Positions 62,932 to 64,000 of a DNA stretch of 64,000 nt are shown here, one piece after another. Positions within the stretch are counted from its first letter, which is position 1. Each line of letters opens with the position of its first letter. Made by a program: the position numbers and the translations under genes. The stretch spans positions 38,099 to 102,098 of the forward strand of contig LYSV01000007.1 in NCBI GenBank assembly GCA_001657315.1, written 5' to 3'. This stretch comes from Flammeovirgaceae bacterium BBD 1991-12. GTDB taxonomy: Bacteria; Bacteroidota; Bacteroidia; Cytophagales; Cyclobacteriaceae. The notes beneath the pieces are model-generated. The model was not told the DNA's origin and did not search any database. It saw only the letters and a program-made list of their open reading frames with translations.

Positions 62932-63728
62932 ATTTTTTTACTTTCAGTCAAGTCAACGTACATATAACTTTCGAGTTTGTTCTCAACTAAGAACTGTTCA
63001 ATACGCTCATCACGTTCTACTCCAAGCTCAACAGGTATAGGGATATTCAGCGAAAGATTATCATTGGCTTGACTGAAGATTTGACAAGTGTTTGATTTTT
63101 TGTCAAGATTATTGATGGCACCTGCTTGACAACTAATCATGTCGTAAATGACAGTATAGAAATTTATTTCGTCTATTTGCAGAAGCTCCTTTAACTTGTC
63201 CGTTGTCCAAGGTCTAAATATTAGGTTATCTGTATGCATAAACCTATATGCATTGTCATGCCAAACACATGAACTACCGAAGAAATCATAAGGTGGACTT
63301 TGAAATCCATTTTGAGCTTCATTAAAAAACATTTCCCAAAGTGCAAGTCGGCCATTCCATATTCGTTGCTTTTCAATTTGTTCTGAGAAGTGGGAAATGT
63401 TTCTTGAACTCAAATAGTCCCACCTATAATTGTTCTGAGTTACCTGCGGTCTTTTAGCTTCAAAAAGCCCCGCTTTTATTTTGTCGGCCAAGCGAAAAAC
63501 AACAATTCCATCTACTCCATATTGGTTCTCATTTTGCGAGTCGATTGTTTGAGCATGGCAATTTAGAGGCAAGTGTTGTGCAAGTTCATTTCTTATTCGG
63601 GTTGTCAATGCAGTTACATAATCTCTCTCCGATACCAAGATCCCATTTCGTAAATCCTCCCTGCATTCAGTGTCAACTCTTGCACAATGATATGCTACTA
63701 TGTCAGCCATTCTAAAATTTCCAAACAT
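62928..63728 (-). CDS. Putative PD-(D/E)XK nuclease-like protein
   Basis: A 266-residue soluble protein of the array. The segment GVDGIVVF (Asp73) followed by KAGLFEAKRPQ (Glu90, Lys92) matches the D...E-x-K core of PD-(D/E)XK nucleases, and a helix SERDYVTALTTRIRNEL lies just before, as in restriction-type folds. Later parts (ALWEMFFNEAQ, YDFFGSSCVWHDN) are not assigned. Its start is preceded by ATGCGAATAAACGG, shared with the gene at 57696. Its stop overlaps a 43-codon gene. Defence or DNA-processing is a reasonable guess; activity is not shown. Confidence 0.62.
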   Translation of the reverse strand: MFGNFRMADIVAYHCARVDTECREDLRNGILVSERDYVTALTTRIRNELAQHLPLNCHAQTIDSQNENQYGVDGIVVFRLADKIKAGLFEAKRPQVTQNNYRWDYLSSRNISHFSEQIEKQRIWNGRLALWEMFFNEAQNGFQSPPYDFFGSSCVWHDNAYRFMHTDNLIFRPWTTDKLKELLQIDEINFYTVIYDMISCQAGAINNLDKKSNTCQIFSQANDNLSLNIPIPVELGVERDERIEQFLVENKLESYMYVDLTESKKI

Positions 63729-63739
63729 CTTGTCCGTTT

Positions 63740-63960
63740 ATTCGCATGAGTCACAACATCTGGCTATGTGTAATTATTGCACATACATCCATTATACTAA
63801 TCTAGCAGATTCCGGATTGATTTTAACACCGTTTACGGCTATACAAGACAGACATTCTCATCTCCAGCTTCACTACCACAGTGCTCCTCACCCCCTCCCA
63901 ATCTCCCCGATCTTCTCCCCACAAAGCTTCTCCACCAGCCCCTTCAGCCGCTCCACCTTC
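63740..63960. repeat. Right direct repeat bounding the small-gene array
   Basis: Contains GGCTATGTG...CACATAC (63762 onward, with a TATGTG/CACATA stem), CTAATCTAGCAGATT (63798-63812), and GATCTTCTCC...CTTCAGCC (63909-63952), in the same order as the left copy at 57110-57290. The last block is the coding end of the gene at the window edge. Confidence 0.7.
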
Positions 63961-64000
63961 TCCGCCAGGTAGTCCAGCTCTTCTTTAGTGATGCTGTACT
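63888..64000 (-). CDS. C-terminus of an unknown protein (5' part beyond window)
   Basis: Only the last 36 codons are in the window, ending TGA at 63888. They form an amphipathic helix (ITKEELDYLAEKVERLKG, then VEKLCGEKIGEIGRG). GC content is higher than in the adjacent array, so this is probably the old chromosomal neighbour on the right. A decayed copy of this tail occurs at 57167-57271, on the other side of the array. Confidence 0.65.
   Translation of the reverse strand, partial: YSITKEELDYLAEKVERLKGLVEKLCGEKIGEIGRG

Overview
The window looks like a chromosome piece of a member of the Bacteroidota, most likely a Cytophagales-type bacterium. The signs are a SusC/SusD outer-membrane pair, C-terminal type IX secretion sorting domains, class III glutamine synthetase, DUF4252 proteins beside an ECF sigma factor, ligase-associated repair proteins, and many TTG/GTG starts with weak Shine-Dalgarno sites. 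No rRNA, tRNA or CRISPR array was recognised. The taxonomic call is inference from gene content.

Layout. 1-15.2 kb is a polysaccharide utilisation locus on the minus strand: surface glycan-binding lipoprotein, SusC, SusD, two GH30 enzymes, a sugar-transporter/sulfatase fusion, and a GH2 enzyme cut by the window edge. A divergent AraC-type regulator follows at 15.4 kb. Two GH30s plus a sulfatase suggest a sulfated beta-linked glycan; the exact substrate cannot be read from the sequence. 16.3-24 kb holds glutamine synthetase III, an M57 metalloprotease, a secreted S8 peptidase and a DUF4407 protein. 24.3-30.6 kb is a membrane-lipid/glycan cluster: PAP2 phosphatase, ArnT-like GT39, polyprenyl-phosphate GT2, flippase-like protein, and a CDP-alcohol phosphotransferase homologue that lacks three of four metal-binding Asp. 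31-43.5 kb is mixed housekeeping (DUF2807, TerB-like, DUF2911, amidohydrolase, tricorn-like protease, ABC exporter). It is interrupted at 35.6-36.7 kb by an AT-rich insert with a frameshifted ADP-ribosyltransferase gene and a tightly linked partner.

43.6-46.4 kb is an ECF sigma/anti-sigma-like/three-DUF4252 operon. 46.5-51 kb carries the ligase-associated nuclease PdeM and helicase flanking a DAHP synthase. 51-57 kb holds a T9SS-exported protein, small enzymes, a four-helix-bundle (IVS-type) gene between repeat arrays, and an amidase.

57.1-63.9 kb is the most unusual part: an AT-rich array of about fourteen small genes, all on the minus strand. Many are separated by copies of an 18-bp motif lying between one stop codon and the next start. 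The array is bracketed by direct repeats that each contain the tail of the same gene. It resembles a cassette array, but no canonical integron attC core or integrase is visible. The three observations I would pursue first are this array, the ADP-ribosyltransferase pair and the transporter-sulfatase fusion.
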